A DNA stretch of 64,000 bases from Synanceia verrucosa (GCA_029721515.1 CM056561.1:5976001-6040000); one strand, 5' to 3'; counted from the stretch's first letter, positions 12,022-23,394 are shown. Notes: generated from the sequence alone by a model not told the origin. Made by a program: numbers and translations.

Positions 12022-13074
12022 AGTATCTTAAGACCACTTGAGTAAAAGTGGCTGGTTTCTTTATTAAAATGACCAACTTACATGATGAGAGTAGAACCTA
12101 TTTTGGTGATTAAAACAAATTGATTGGGCCTAAATGGATATGAGGTTTAGATATTTTACACTTGAAAAGGTTGATACAGTGGAGACAAGAACAGGCTAAA
12201 ATGTCTGTCCAGTATCTAAAGATGGATGAATGACCACATGGATGTCAGAGCCATAAATGTTATGTGGATGATTAACAACAGTCCACAAGAGTCTTTTCTG
12301 TGACAAATGCATCACTGACATTGCCTTAAAGCTGAGCAAAACACACCATGCAGCAATAACATGATCCTAGGCACTCTGCAGCAGCTCTTATAACTGCGGT
12401 GCTGTACAATCAGAGATAGAGAGTGTACCAAGAGTTAAATTGCAATGCATTATTTTCCTAGACCAGCCCCAGCACACATTAGATAACAAAATAACCACTG
12501 CACAGTGAAAGCTTGGATCGCTTGGATTGCTTGGAGTTGGCTGGCCCGCCTTCATGCCTATGTTACCCTGACACCGCTTTTGCCTTAGAGGCTGAAAATT
12601 CTAATTACTGCAAACAAGAACAATGGACCCAGATACAAGGATGTATGCTTAATAGAAAGCCAGTGTTTAATCAGGCAGGCAGAAAGGAAGTGTGTGACAG
12701 AGCATCCTCAATGTGAATATCGAGAGAGATGAATAATGAAAAGATTTACAAGACAAACAGAGAACTGAGAATGACCTCAACGCTTTCTCCAACAGATCAT
12801 TCATTCAGCTCCATTGGTTGAGGTGTTCATCAAATTACACTTGCTAATGTTAATTAAAGAAAGCCATTACACCCTACATTAATATATATATTTCATGTAA
12901 AGGGTTGTTTCATGCTCAACTATCATGATTATGATAGAGGCTTCTGTGTGAGCTGCCAAAAGGGAAATGGGCAAGTACGTATAATGCACAAGTGGCTGAT
13001 GCATGTTGCCCTATTCCTTCCAGCCCCTCTGTCTCTTATCATCCCTCTCTGATCTGTTTAACTCTGATCTCAAG

Positions 13075-13607
13075 GTGGAGTGGTGGATGAGGTGCTCTGC
13101 TCCCAGCCAGAAGAAATGAGGGATAAGGACCTGCAGAAAGTCCCTTACCAGCTCTTCCATGCCTGCATGACCACAAGCTACCATTACCTGTTTGCTAACA
13201 TACACCACCTGGAGAACGAGAGGCTACTGCGAGGCCACACCCATGGCAACCATGCTCATCCCTCTAGTCACGCTATCCATGTCCCCATGGCAATAGGGGA
13301 GAGTTTTGGTGGCGGTGGTGGTGGAGGTGGAGCAGGGGGAGGAGGGGGTTTGCCAGAGTGTGAACCTAAGATGAGACAGCGGCCTGTCAACTTACGTCAT
13401 GCAATCGCCACAGTGATCATCACCGGCGTAGTGTGTGGGATTGTGTGTTTGATGATGCTGGCTGCAGCAGTGTACGGCTGCGCCTACGCCGCTATCATGG
13501 CCAAATATCAGCGTGAGCTTAAGAAGAACGAGGAGCTGGCAGCAGCGCAGGGGGCGGATCACGCCACAGCGGATGAGAAGGAACCACTGGAGAATGCTAT
13601 CGCCTAG
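13075..13607 (+). CDS. lrtm1: lrtm1 exon 4 (stalk, transmembrane helix, tail)
   Basis: The last coding exon (533 bp including TAG) starts in phase 1 after acceptor CTCAAG and reads GGVVDEVLCSQPEEM. It supplies the remaining C-cap cysteines, a His-rich then Gly-rich stalk, RQRPVNLRHAIATVIITGVV followed by the rest of the transmembrane helix, and a tail ending ENAIA. The helix region is nearly identical to mammalian LRTM1. Confidence 0.96.
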
Positions 13608-14470
13608 GAGGTGATGACATAAACCCTGGACTTACAACCTGGGCCTCAACCTAATCGTCACTGGATGCTATGTGTGTTAGTGCATGTTTGAGAAAAATGA
13701 AGAGTGTGATTGGTTGTGTGTGGCTGTGCGTATGTATGTTCAACTCCTTTCTGAGACTTGGGTAGCTAAACTCCACAGGTATTTGACTATGCACTGATGA
13801 TAAGAGTCTCTTTTACTGTATGCGGGTTCGTGGGGCAGGCCAAAGAATCCAAAAGGACTCAATTCCATTTTTTCTGAGAAATGCATATCACAGGAACAAA
13901 TTGCTATATATTTATAATTGTGTATTTGTAGGTAAAATAGTGAAACTCTGGTAATTAAAAATGGATTTTAGAATTTATCGTCTTTTGGTTGTTAATAATT
14001 TTGAGGTTATTTTGAAAACTCATAGTAGGCAGCTGCTGTCAGTTATGTTCAAAGTTGTTCTATCATTGACGTGAGTGTATGAGAACAAGAATGAGCGTCT
14101 GTGGCAGTCTCATTTGTGCTTGAGTATGCGTGTGGAGATGTATATTGTGCCTAATAAGTGATATAGTTTTGAAGAGGAAATATGTTTTCTTTGAGGGTAT
14201 TTTTCTGACAAGTGAAGATGGGAATTTCGCTAAAGCAATAATGAAACAAACTAAAAATGAAAACAACAACAAAACCTGGCCTCAGCTTTGTTGTTTTTCT
14301 ATGACTTTACAGGTTGATGCGTTTGAATTATGGTTCTGCTGCAGTCACACATACACACAAACATTTAGATCGACAGTTTTTGAGATCAGTTGAGTCTTGT
14401 TTGTGAGTTAATGCTGATCACATAATGATAGTCATGTCATTCAGTATGTATTATTTAAAATAAAGGGAAA
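13608..14470 (+). other. lrtm1: lrtm1 3' untranslated region with candidate poly(A) signal
   Basis: Non-coding, increasingly AT-rich sequence follows the lrtm1 stop. The first clear AATAAA is at 14459-14464. The end of the transcript is inferred. Confidence 0.5.
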
Positions 14471-14565
14471 CATTTTACCTTATTACTGTATGTCTACTGG
14501 CAACTAATTTGGGAAGGCATGCATCCGTGACTGGAAAAAGTCTCATTAAAAGAGGGGTGACCCCT

Positions 14566-14798
14566 AATTTCCACTGGATGCGGAACGACGCCGACATCTA
14601 CTGACGTCCATCGTCCGTCAATAGCCACCAGATCCGCCTGCTGTGGCTCCGCCGGAGAGCTGAAAATGCGAGATTCCTGCTGTCGGACATCGGCACACGG
14701 TGCTGAATTCATGCACCGTGTACCAACGTCCAACAAAAATAGAAGGTTGTCGATTTATTTCGGCAGGCGTCGGCACAGTTACGCATCCAATGAAAATT
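14566..14798. mobile_element. inverted-repeat element, about 230 bp, CpG-rich
   Basis: The left end AATTTCCACTGGATGCG and the right end CGCATCCAATGAAAATT are near-perfect inverted repeats (15 of 17). The interior is unusually CpG-rich for the region. It looks like a small non-autonomous DNA transposon; the family is not recognised. Confidence 0.6.
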
Positions 14799-15268
14799 AA
14801 AGGTAACTATGTGTCTTTGTTTTACCAACTGATTAAAAAAATCAAATAATAACTCAACTGGTGAACTCTGGGAACCAAGTCCCATTTAATGAAGCCATAC
14901 AACATTTGGTGAAAACAAATTGTCCCAGACAGTGACGACACAAGAAAGTACCCCTCTTTTAAACTGTTAATGTGGTAATCCTGAAATTCGAAGATGTTGC
15001 GAAGTTTTTTTTAATTGGGTAAAACTAAGTTTCTGTTGAATCATCATTTTGTGAAAAGAGAAAAAGAACACATACTTATTACACTTAAAATAAATAATGA
15101 TTTTCTCTTAAGAGGTACATTTCAATATATAGTCAAATGCTTCCCATCTTCTTTTTTTTGTTCTGTCTACTATAACATGGGAAGTAAAATGTGATGCTGT
15201 CTCTTGGTTATTTTAATATTTGTAACATATCACAAAGAAGATATTCTGGCAGGTTTTTTTAGACCATG

Positions 15269-15723
15269 TTAACTCTTTGATTGCCACTGACGTATTTCAC
15301 CGTCAAAGTCTTTTTCTGGCAGCAGGTCAACGATCGCGGTCTCAACTCAGCTTGTGAGTAATTTTGGGGCTTCTGGGAGATGTAGTCAAAGCATAAGGAG
15401 ACGTTATGCACCACAGAGATCAACGCAGGAAGTGGAGACTATCGAGATTAGAGAGCAAAGTGGACAGATTCTGGACAAAAAGTGACATTTAGTGTGACAG
15501 TGGCGTCTACTCTACCTCCAATAAAACAAGAAATGAACAAGGTAAAAACAAATGTTTTTGTTATGATGAAATAGAGAGTCACGTCTTTCATTTGAGCTAT
15601 TCACTGTTTTCAGAGTCATAGTACAAAATATTCTGTGCATCATGAAAGATGACTAAAAATAGGCAAAAACCCTGGAACAAGGCACTTTCTGTTTTAAAAC
15701 ACATCTGACACTCAATGAGTTAA
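15269..15723 (+). mobile_element. TTAA-flanked MITE, copy 1
   Basis: This 455-bp non-coding element starts TTAACTCTTTGATTGC and ends GACACTCAATGAGTTAA, so its termini are inverted repeats bounded by TTAA. The body shares long stretches (AGAGATCAACGCAGGAAG; ATGATGAAATAGAGAGTC) with three other copies here. TTAA duplication and such ends are typical of piggyBac-derived MITEs (inference). Confidence 0.85.
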
Positions 15724-16368
15724 AAAAAATGTAGCCTGTTGTGTATATTATCGCATCCATTGCAATTCTATAGATAATCGGCCATCTTATTCAGTGTAGT
15801 GTGGAGGCACATAAACACACACATTTGCCTTTGGTCGTCAATGCCTGACCTGAGTTCTGTGGCTTTGAATATTATGGCAGCAGACTCGCTGCACGTGGCT
15901 CAGGATGTGACACACACACACACACACACGCGCGCATGTGTGTGTGTAGGAACACACTAACATTGTGACTCAAGCGATGTCTGCAGGGCCCATGGTGTGT
16001 GATGTCATCAGCCTGTCCTGTTCACTTAGTGTATTGGCGTATTCACAAGTCTCCAGCTCAGTGGAGCGCAGGGCAGCGAAAACTGGCCCTAACCGGCCCA
16101 CGCTAAATTTGCATTCTAGCCTACATCTCTCCTCTCATCTGACTCTCTTATATAAAATCATCCTTACAGACATCCCCCAATCTGACTAGCATGATCGTTA
16201 TTACTGTACAACAGAGCCCAACGTAACAATAGGGTATTGATGAAACCCTGTTACTGCTTAACAGCATTTGAGAGGATGATATTATCTTGAAACAATAGTG
16301 ATCAAGTCGACAGTGTCAAGTGTAAACTGTGGGCTGCATGCATACCACTCTGCTAGGAATCTGATCTG

Positions 16369-16370
<2 letters not shown>

Positions 16371-16426
<56 letters not shown>
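16371..16426. repeat. (TG)n microsatellite
   Basis: A pure run of about 28 TG units in the large cacna2d3 intron. Confidence 0.97.
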
Positions 16427-16427
<1 letters not shown>

Positions 16428-17646
16428 ACACGTTGTGGCACTGCACAGACTCTCCCATCTCTGTCCTTCTGCTCCAATGGTTCCCCCCGGGCCAAGAGTA
16501 CCCACAATGCACTGCTTTCATGTCAACGCATTCAGGCACCATGAAATAATTTTCTCTTTCTCTGCCCTTGTATTTCTTCTCTTATTTTATCACTGCATTT
16601 CCAAAAGATGTTCCTCTTTCTCCTTGCATCACTTTTTGCCCCACTGTCAAGATATTTTTCAGTGATTTCCCTACTGGCATTACTGGCCCTCGTCGACAAG
16701 AGAACTTACCTGGATAAGCTTCATGACGTGATTTAATAGAAAGAATTGCAATACTTAAACTGTACATAGTGAACAGTGTATTTGAATAGAGTAACTTGCA
16801 CATTCAAGATATCTGTACTGAATGATTATTGAAGCAATCAATGCAAAATACAGCGGGGGAAACAGGACTTCAAAAGGCATTCAGAGGATAAACATAAAGA
16901 AAAGTGGAGGCACCTTACTGCAAGCAAAGCTGTCTGAGGATCAGCACACTGAGCCAGAGACACACATTCAACTTTCGTTATGTGGGTTATTGCTCATAGC
17001 TGACTGACTGGAAGTCATCATGTGCCTGCGGGGAGAAGTATGTAATGAATATATGTGAAAAATTCCTGTGAAACCACACATCTATATCTCTGTCCTGCCC
17101 CAAATTTCCCCATTTCTTCCATTTAATCTGCAGCTCCTTTCCTCCATAACTAAGTTGATGGCAAACAGAACAAGGGCCACACTTCATACCATCAACTTGC
17201 TGATTGTACAAAGTTGCATTATATGGGCGTGACATTGTGGCGCTTCTGAGTCACCAGGACGTGAGATGAGGCAGGCCACAATGAAATCTTCTCGGCCACA
17301 ATATGCCTTAAATAAACACGGGAGGAAGAACACGAATGCACAAAAGGCGTTTATGAAACCGGCTTCTATTAATATATGTAGGCATAAATACACTGTTTCA
17401 AACGTCTGTACCATGTTGCACTCTCGCCATTTTCTCAGCATCTGTTCATGCAGGGGCAAGCGCGTGGACAAAAAAGCAGCACAGTCAGTACATGTGGGCA
17501 GTGAGTGTTTCGACTCAAAAAGAGAAAAAGAAGTAGACAACTGTAGACGAGGGAAATGAAGCCTACATAGCGGTGTGAAGAGAGAATATTGTAGTGTGTG
17601 TGTGTGAGAGAGAGAGAGAGAAAGAGCCGCTTGAGTCCTCACTTAC

Positions 17647-17724
17647 CCGCAGCTATGGGTGATTTCCTCTCATCCAGAAGCTGAATGGCGGTGCTGGCCA
17701 ATACAACGCTCTTGTTTTCAGATC
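17647..17724 (-). CDS. cacna2d3: cacna2d3 exon W
   Basis: This 78-bp exon, phase 1 to 1, encodes (G)SENKSVVLASTAIQLLDERK then SPIAA. The acceptor is GCTTAG and the donor GTAAGT. It is the last exon before the large intron that hosts antisense lrtm1. Confidence 0.95.
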
Positions 17725-18060
17725 CTAAGCCACACACATAAAAGCACAAAACATGCACAGAGTTCATATCACATATCATAATTCCTTATTAGTTCTGAGC
17801 TGACCACAGGGTGATTGGAGAGAGAAACACTGAGCATAAATACCACAGACTACTATTTCATGGTTACAGCTAACTGCCACAGTCCTGAGAGGAAGAGTGC
17901 ATCCAAGGCAAGTCCGGCGAGTAAATAAGAGGCTTTCAGATCACTTGTATTAGCTGGCACTAATGGAAAGCCTGAGGCCGAGGACAAATGAGAACACATT
18001 CTGCCTTTGGAGGGGAAACCATTTCGTAGAGACGTAGTTTAACTACATATGTGTGAGGTG

Positions 18061-18062
<2 letters not shown>

Positions 18063-18104
<42 letters not shown>
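18063..18104. repeat. (TG)n microsatellite
   Basis: A pure run of 21 TG units between exons W and V. Confidence 0.97.
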
Positions 18105-18106
<2 letters not shown>

Positions 18107-18531
18107 TTTTCTTTGGTGTGTTCTGGGCAAGTCACTATGGAAAGGGCTGAACCTCCTCCTAACATATCTTATTTCAACCCACAGCAATCAGTGCTGTCCA
18201 CAAGAACACAGCCCAGAATTAATAAGAGAGGAAGGGGCGGTAGCGATACATGGCGAGAGAAAACGGCCAAATATGGGTGAAAGAGGAAAAGAGGGGATGG
18301 AGGAAATTTGTAAAAGGTCATTCTAATACTAGTAAGTATTAAGCTGAGTGTTCAACAAAATGTGAGTGTGTGTATTATGGAGGTTCCAATCTCAGTGACA
18401 GTTTCATTGTATCACGTTATTAAGTGTGACTGTGTAGCACTAAGACTAATTTAAAAGTGATAACTGAGTTACTCCTAAAAATACTTTATTGGGATAACTG
18501 ATTCATTGTCTTTTGAAAATTGATAACTAAC

Positions 18532-18653
18532 CTGAGTTGAAAGGTAGAGAGTAGACAAAGGTACCAGGAACTTGTTCTGCTGCTCTCTTGTACCACAGCG
18601 GAAAGTGATCGGCGTTGAACACCCCCTCTTTGTCTTCAGCTGTCAGGAAGTCT
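18532..18653 (-). CDS. cacna2d3: cacna2d3 exon V
   Basis: This 122-bp exon, phase 2 to 1, encodes (Q)DFLTAEDKEGVFNADHFPLW through PGTFVYSLPFNS. The acceptor is TTCAAG and the donor GTTAGT. Confidence 0.95.
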
Positions 18654-18831
18654 CTTGAAGCAGACAGGAAACAGAGGTGATGAAGATACAGATGATGCAC
18701 AAACACAAAATATAATTCATACTCATTTTAATCATCCAACAAAGAGACAATCAAGACATGCACTCAAAAGCTTATAAACTGTACATGCATACATGCATGT
18801 CGGACTGAATGCATACAATCAGTATACTTAC

Positions 18832-18927
18832 TGGTTTGTGAGCTCATCAGGCACCACAAACAGGTTAATTCTGGACAGGCCTGTTCTTGTGCCAAGGTAG
18901 GCTATCTCCACCCCTTTATCAGAGTTC
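18832..18927 (-). CDS. cacna2d3: cacna2d3 exon U
   Basis: This 96-bp exon, phase 2 to 2, encodes (E)NSDKGVEIAYLGTRTGLSRI then NLFVVPDELTN. The acceptor is CACAG and the donor GTAAGT. Confidence 0.96.
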
Positions 18928-19080
18928 CTGTGTTGTTTGACAAATACATACAATAACCTGCATTTGTGTACAATTGAAATTTGCAATCAGCATCAATAAA
19001 ATCAAAATAGGCAACTTGAAGTAATTATCAACATTTTCAACAGAAACATTTTCTGTTTTCGATAAGTGTGTGTCACACAC

Positions 19081-19174
19081 TCAGATTTATTGAGCACCAG
19101 GCTCGTCCAGTAGGCCTCCAGAGGGGCTGTCACCACGGCGTCAAAGAGAACCTCCTGAATCAGCTCCTTGTCAC
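19081..19174 (-). CDS. cacna2d3: cacna2d3 exon T
   Basis: This 94-bp exon, phase 1 to 2, encodes (C)DKELIQEVLFDAVVTAPLEA then YWTSLVLNKS. The acceptor is TGTTAG. The donor is GTGTGT, a weak non-consensus site, but the only one that keeps phase with the next exon. Confidence 0.94.
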
Positions 19175-19275
19175 CTAACAAAACAAATTTACCATTTTTT
19201 TTTCACAAACCAGCCACAACACATGAAATATATCACTCTAAATGAGCAGAGAATGGGGAGATGAGTCTAACTAAC

Positions 19276-19373
19276 ATTGCAGGTGGGGTTCATGTCCACT
19301 GAGGTAGAGTTTGATTGCCTCTATCTGGGACAGGTAACGGTGCTCTGGATGCTCATCTGTGTTGCAGTACGTC
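19276..19373 (-). CDS. cacna2d3: cacna2d3 exon S
   Basis: This 98-bp exon, phase 2 to 1, encodes TYCNTDEHPEHRYLSQIEAI then KLYLSGHEPHLQ. The acceptor is TTGCAG. The donor GTTAGT splits a cysteine codon completed by the next exon. Confidence 0.95.
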
Positions 19374-19840
19374 CTGCAATATGACATGAACAAACAATGA
19401 GGACAATGGTTTAACGAACGTGGAACAGTTATTGCGACAATTGGCCCATGCTATTTGAAAAGTGATTATCTGCCAAGGATCATAATCACAAGCTAGATCA
19501 TATAGTCCAGTTGTTTTTCGTTAATTCTGCTTCGCCCTCTGATGAATAAAATGTAAACTAAACCAAAGTATTCCCATTTACAAGAATCAGTCTGAAAAGC
19601 ATTTACTATAATTTATTTCGATGTTTTTCCCCAGTCCTGGTGACCACAAGTCATCAAGTGACACAAACCATCAAATCAAAGAACTCAACACTGTTATACA
19701 ACTATGGCATTGCACAGTGTAGATTTCTTAATTTCCGAGGTACAGAATGTATTTAGGACATAGTCCAATCCCAATATGAATAAGGGATGAGGATATCATT
19801 GCCAGAAAAGAGACATAAAGCACCATTGATATACTCTCAC

Positions 19841-19886
19841 CATTCATCTGCCAGCGCTACATCAGGATGCTCCAAGTCATGAAGTC
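19841..19886 (-). CDS. cacna2d3: cacna2d3 exon R
   Basis: This 46-bp exon, phase 1 to 2, encodes (G)LHDLEHPDVALADE(W). The acceptor is TTTCAG and the donor GTGAGA. It is too short to appear as an open frame of its own. Confidence 0.95.
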
Positions 19887-20327
19887 CTGAAACAAAATAA
19901 GAAATCTGTATCTCAAACTAAATAAGGAAAAGCACTCAATATGAACTCATAATAAAAGGGGAAGACATCTACACCTAAAATGCACAATCTTAAATACACA
20001 CACACACACACACACACACATTTGAAAAATGTGTTTTTTGAATGGATGTGACAGGTCTGATTAGATCAGGAAGAGCCAAGTCATGCTCAGAGGGCTCCGC
20101 ATGATGGACATGTTTAGAGAAACACACACACACCACTCTCCACCACATGAATATTAACATACATGAGGCTGGAGATGAAAATAGACACAATTACACATAG
20201 AGGCATACACTGGCAGACACACTGTCAAGACATGGACACACCTAGGGAGACACTGAAGAAACATTGAACTTCCTGTCCAACTGTGGCTTTCAAGTTCATT
20301 ATCACTACATTACTACTGAATATGTGA

Positions 20328-20332
<5 letters not shown>

Positions 20333-20358
<26 letters not shown>

Positions 20359-20377
20359 GTTTTTTTTTTTTTTTTTT
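20333..20377. repeat. (TG)n next to poly(T)
   Basis: About 13 TG units run straight into an 18-base T tract. On the minus strand this reads A-run then CA repeat. Confidence 0.95.
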
Positions 20378-20892
20378 GTGTGTCATAACCTGTATAAAAG
20401 TCTTTGTATAATTGAGGCAAGATTCAACAAAACACTTTAGTGTGTGGAAAAAAACATTCTTCATAAAAACTACAAAAAATACAATAAACAAACGAAGCAT
20501 GTTGAGCACATCAAATAATACTGTGATCTCCAATTGAATTAGAATTAAAAACTAAAAGGCACAGACAACATAATAAAATATATTTGTGTTGTGTTTGTAT
20601 TTTTACCTGCCTATCTTAAAATTCTGAAAGCATGATTTGTGTATTATATCTATATTATATGGTATCATATGTGGTATTGGGCACTTTTTTTCTTTCAGAA
20701 AAAATCTGAAACTTCCAGTTTTGCAGCAGAGAGAATAACTGTTAGCTGACTGTAGAAACAGAGACACAAAGATAAAATTAAATAAAAAATAAAAGAGCGA
20801 GAGATTGGAATAGAGCATTATAGACAGAAACAACACATGAGAATATATGTAAAAGTAAGTAAAGAAGATGAAGAAAAAAGGAGATTAAATAC

Positions 20893-20960
20893 CTTCCTCC
20901 ACTGTGACATTCCCTCTGAAAAAGTACTTTCCATGGCCTCTTGAAAGAGCAACCCCCAGA
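20893..20960 (-). CDS. cacna2d3: cacna2d3 exon Q
   Basis: This 68-bp exon, phase 2 to 1, encodes (S)LGVALSRGHGKYFFRGNVTV then EE. The NVT is a potential glycosylation site. The acceptor is TCTCTAG and the donor GTATTT. Confidence 0.96.
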
Positions 20961-21082
20961 CTAGAGACAAAAGAAAATGTTTTCTCAAATGACAACTCCC
21001 CAACAGAAAACTGTGAATACTGATGCTTTACTCATTCTAAATTTTGTTCAGGGTCTGACAGAAATATCTCTAGCCTTCTTAC

Positions 21083-21144
21083 CTGAAAGGAGTCCCCTTG
21101 ATGTCTGTGTAGTAGTAATCATTATGCAACACCAGCACACGTTT
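21083..21144 (-). CDS. cacna2d3: cacna2d3 exon P
   Basis: This 62-bp exon, phase 0 to 2, encodes KRVLVLHNDYYYTDIKGTPF. The acceptor is ATTTCAG and the donor GTAAGA. Its phase-0 start proves that the preceding exon should end in phase 0. Confidence 0.97.
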
Positions 21145-21456
21145 CTGAAATAAAAGAGATGAAGACATTCCATTACACGCTGCAGTAAACAGCAGGCTGT
21201 GTGATGGCTGTTATCTGATGTGATTCCCTGCAGTCTGGCTCCATCTAGTGGTGCACGGAGTACATGCTGCTGTCACACAATCTGGTACTCTGCAGATGGA
21301 TGAGTGTTTCTGCACTGGGAGTAGTCGGATAAGGAATGTGACTGTGTGCATTTGAGTGTGTGTGTATGTGCATCTATTTACATATTGAAAGCTTAATAAT
21401 CAGGCTAATGTAATGCTCTTTACTAAGCTTTTAAAATGCAAAGTGTGCACGCACAA

Positions 21457-21485
21457 ACACACACACACACACACACACCTGAATG

Positions 21486-21527
<42 letters not shown>
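21457..21527. repeat. compound (AC)n-(CT)n microsatellite
   Basis: Eleven AC units are followed by about 20 CT units, in the 679-bp intron between exons O and P. Confidence 0.96.
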
Positions 21528-21530
<3 letters not shown>

Positions 21531-21823
21531 CAGGAAAGTAGTAAAGGAGAATCACTGGGCTGCTGTCTCTCCCGTGCTCAGCAACATGTGCTTGGCAGAG
21601 ATAAGGGGCTCACGCTCACAGATAGACACACACCCGTGCATGCAGAGCAAACAAAATCAGAAACAAAATCCCCAACTCAATCCTGTACATCACTGTGCCA
21701 AGTGTGACAAGCCCTTGGCAGAGTGGATTCTCCCGGCTGAGTATTTTCCTCTGGCACACCCTTTGGGACCACTGGAAAAGTGCTTGTTTGCGTTTGTGGA
21801 TTTCAGAATTTTGGATTCCTCAC

Positions 21824-21896
21824 CCCTTTGTCAACGCTCTTCTTCACCTCCATGGAGAAGGTCCCTGTTTTCCTGTTGACCATGGCGTTCCTCAGC
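21824..21896 (-). CDS. cacna2d3: cacna2d3 exon O, carries an apparent +1 frameshift
   Basis: The peptide runs LRNAMVNRKTGTFSMEVKK, then continues in another frame as SVDKG. The exon is 73 bp instead of the 72 that its phase-0 neighbours require. The extra A lies in the AAGAAAGAG segment near 21840-21843; read literally the frame reaches TGA two codons later. Both splice sites are intact (acceptor GCTAG, donor GTGAGG). The cause is either an assembly or sequencing indel or a real null allele; every other exon of the gene is in frame. Confidence 0.85.
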
Positions 21897-21978
21897 TAGC
21901 AACACAAAGCACATACCAAAGCTCAAACATCAGATCTGCAGTGAGAGAGGTACTGTGGATTTACTACAAGAGTCTCAC

Positions 21979-22062
21979 CGTGTCATCCTTGTCCTCCCAT
22001 TCTACCTCCGACAGATCCACACTGCTGTAGTTTGGCTTCCTTCGCTTCTTGCCATCTCCGTA
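21979..22062 (-). CDS. cacna2d3: cacna2d3 exon N
   Basis: This 84-bp phase-0/0 exon encodes YGDGKKRRKPNYSSVDLSEV then EWEDKDDT. The acceptor is GGTCAG and the donor GTGAGA. It lies only 82 bp upstream of the next exon. Confidence 0.97.
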
Positions 22063-23141
22063 CTGACCACACAGGCCAATGTAAAACACACAGGCATGCA
22101 CAGACAGAGATATTGAAGACAGTGTACACTGCACCACACTACAGTAGGGCCACAAGTAATGATTCATTCCACCATCAATTATATTTTTTTTATATCATAT
22201 TATATTAGTCATTGAAACAACAATTTCCCAGAGCTGGAGGTAAGAATAAAATTGTTTGTTCTGTTCAGATATAAACCAGATAAAAACATAAATTAAGAAG
22301 CTGAAATAATTGAATGGCAAATGAAAATTGGACATGAGACAGTTGGTTTGGCATAAATACTGGAAGTAGTGGAAAATCATTAGCCTAGCTCTGTCCAAAG
22401 TCACAAAAAAATCCATGCATCTATCATCATCAGCACACTGAAAGCTCACATTAACACTTGTTTAATGAGGACACAAATATAACACGTTGTAATTTTACCT
22501 AAGATTCCTTTAACTGACTTATTCAGCAATGTACCCAGATGACTTATCTTCATCATACTGAGCTAAATTTAGATTTCTTTTGGGGGATGACCAAACTTAC
22601 TGCATGTTTTGTGACTCTATTCTCCTCTCACTGTCTGATTACCTGTCTGAGTTTGTTTGATAAGGACATTAAATCAGAGAGCAGACATCAGAATATTTGG
22701 TGCATTAATGTATAATGTATATGTATGTACTTGTGAGCCCCCTCTCCGTTCATCTGTCGGTGAGGACAGCCTCCCAACACTCATTAGTTGTTAAACACTG
22801 TTCATTAAAGTCTTTAATTAGACTGCAATTAAACCATCTGTCTGTCTATCTCACTGTCTGTTCTCTCCTCTCCTCCGTGTCTGTTCTCTTCTCATCCTTC
22901 CATATCTCTCCATTTTCACCCAATTTTCCCACCCTGTACCTATTCTCATGTTAAAAAGGTTCCTTGCTCTCCTCACTCTTCCTTCTCTCCCTCTCTGCAC
23001 TCTCTCCCCTCATCCTCTTGTGAGAGGAGCGAGTGAGTACAATGGAGTTAATCACAGCCATTCAGAAGCTGTATCTGTCTATTCACAGCACAGCGGAGGC
23101 CTGGAACACACTTTCCTCATCTACATACCACCATGCAGCCA

Positions 23142-23144
<3 letters not shown>

Positions 23145-23179
<35 letters not shown>

Positions 23180-23192
23180 ACACACACACACA
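23145..23192. repeat. (CA)n microsatellite
   Basis: About 24 CA units with one T interruption, in the intron between exons M and N. Confidence 0.96.
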
Positions 23193-23394
23193 GGCGGCAT
23201 CTCAACGTGACAACTAAATCAGTAATTGACTTGACGTGAACTCAAGAGTTAGTATTCCTCAGTCGCTTGTACAAAATAATTAAATACATTTGAACTTCAC
23301 TCTCTGCACCCTAAAAGATATTTTTATGAGAATTATGTTCATACACGGTTAACTTGTTACAGAGCGCCTGAATGCCGATGAAGGTACTACTCAC

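Larger units (their letters stand above)
9141..13607 (+). other. lrtm1: lrtm1 gene, coding span (4 exons), nested in a cacna2d3 intron
   Basis: The product is a type I single-pass membrane protein with an extracellular leucine-rich-repeat domain. Its molecular role is poorly known; in mammals it is reported as a surface marker of midbrain progenitors. The joined model is 1131 bp (376 residues plus stop). The order is signal peptide (about 1-18), LRR N-cap cysteines (CPKECNC), five to six LRRs, LRR C-cap (NPWRCDC plus two later cysteines), a His- and Gly-rich stalk (about 252-291), a transmembrane helix (about 309-336), and a short tail starting MAKYQRELKK. The membrane segment HAIATVIITGVVCGIVCLMM matches LRTM1, not LRTM2. 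The human protein is about 345 residues; the stalk accounts for the extra length. All splice phases fit; only the first exon is uncertain. Confidence 0.93.
14471..17646 (-). other. right part of the lrtm1-hosting cacna2d3 intron
   Basis: It contains the 230-bp inverted-repeat element, MITE copy 1 and the (TG)n run. The rest is not recognised. Confidence 0.75.

Noticed and set aside
16282..16665. Open frames over the (TG)n runs here and at 18, 41 and 63 kb
   Set aside because: They are microsatellite translations (alternating Cys-Val or His-Thr), not genes.
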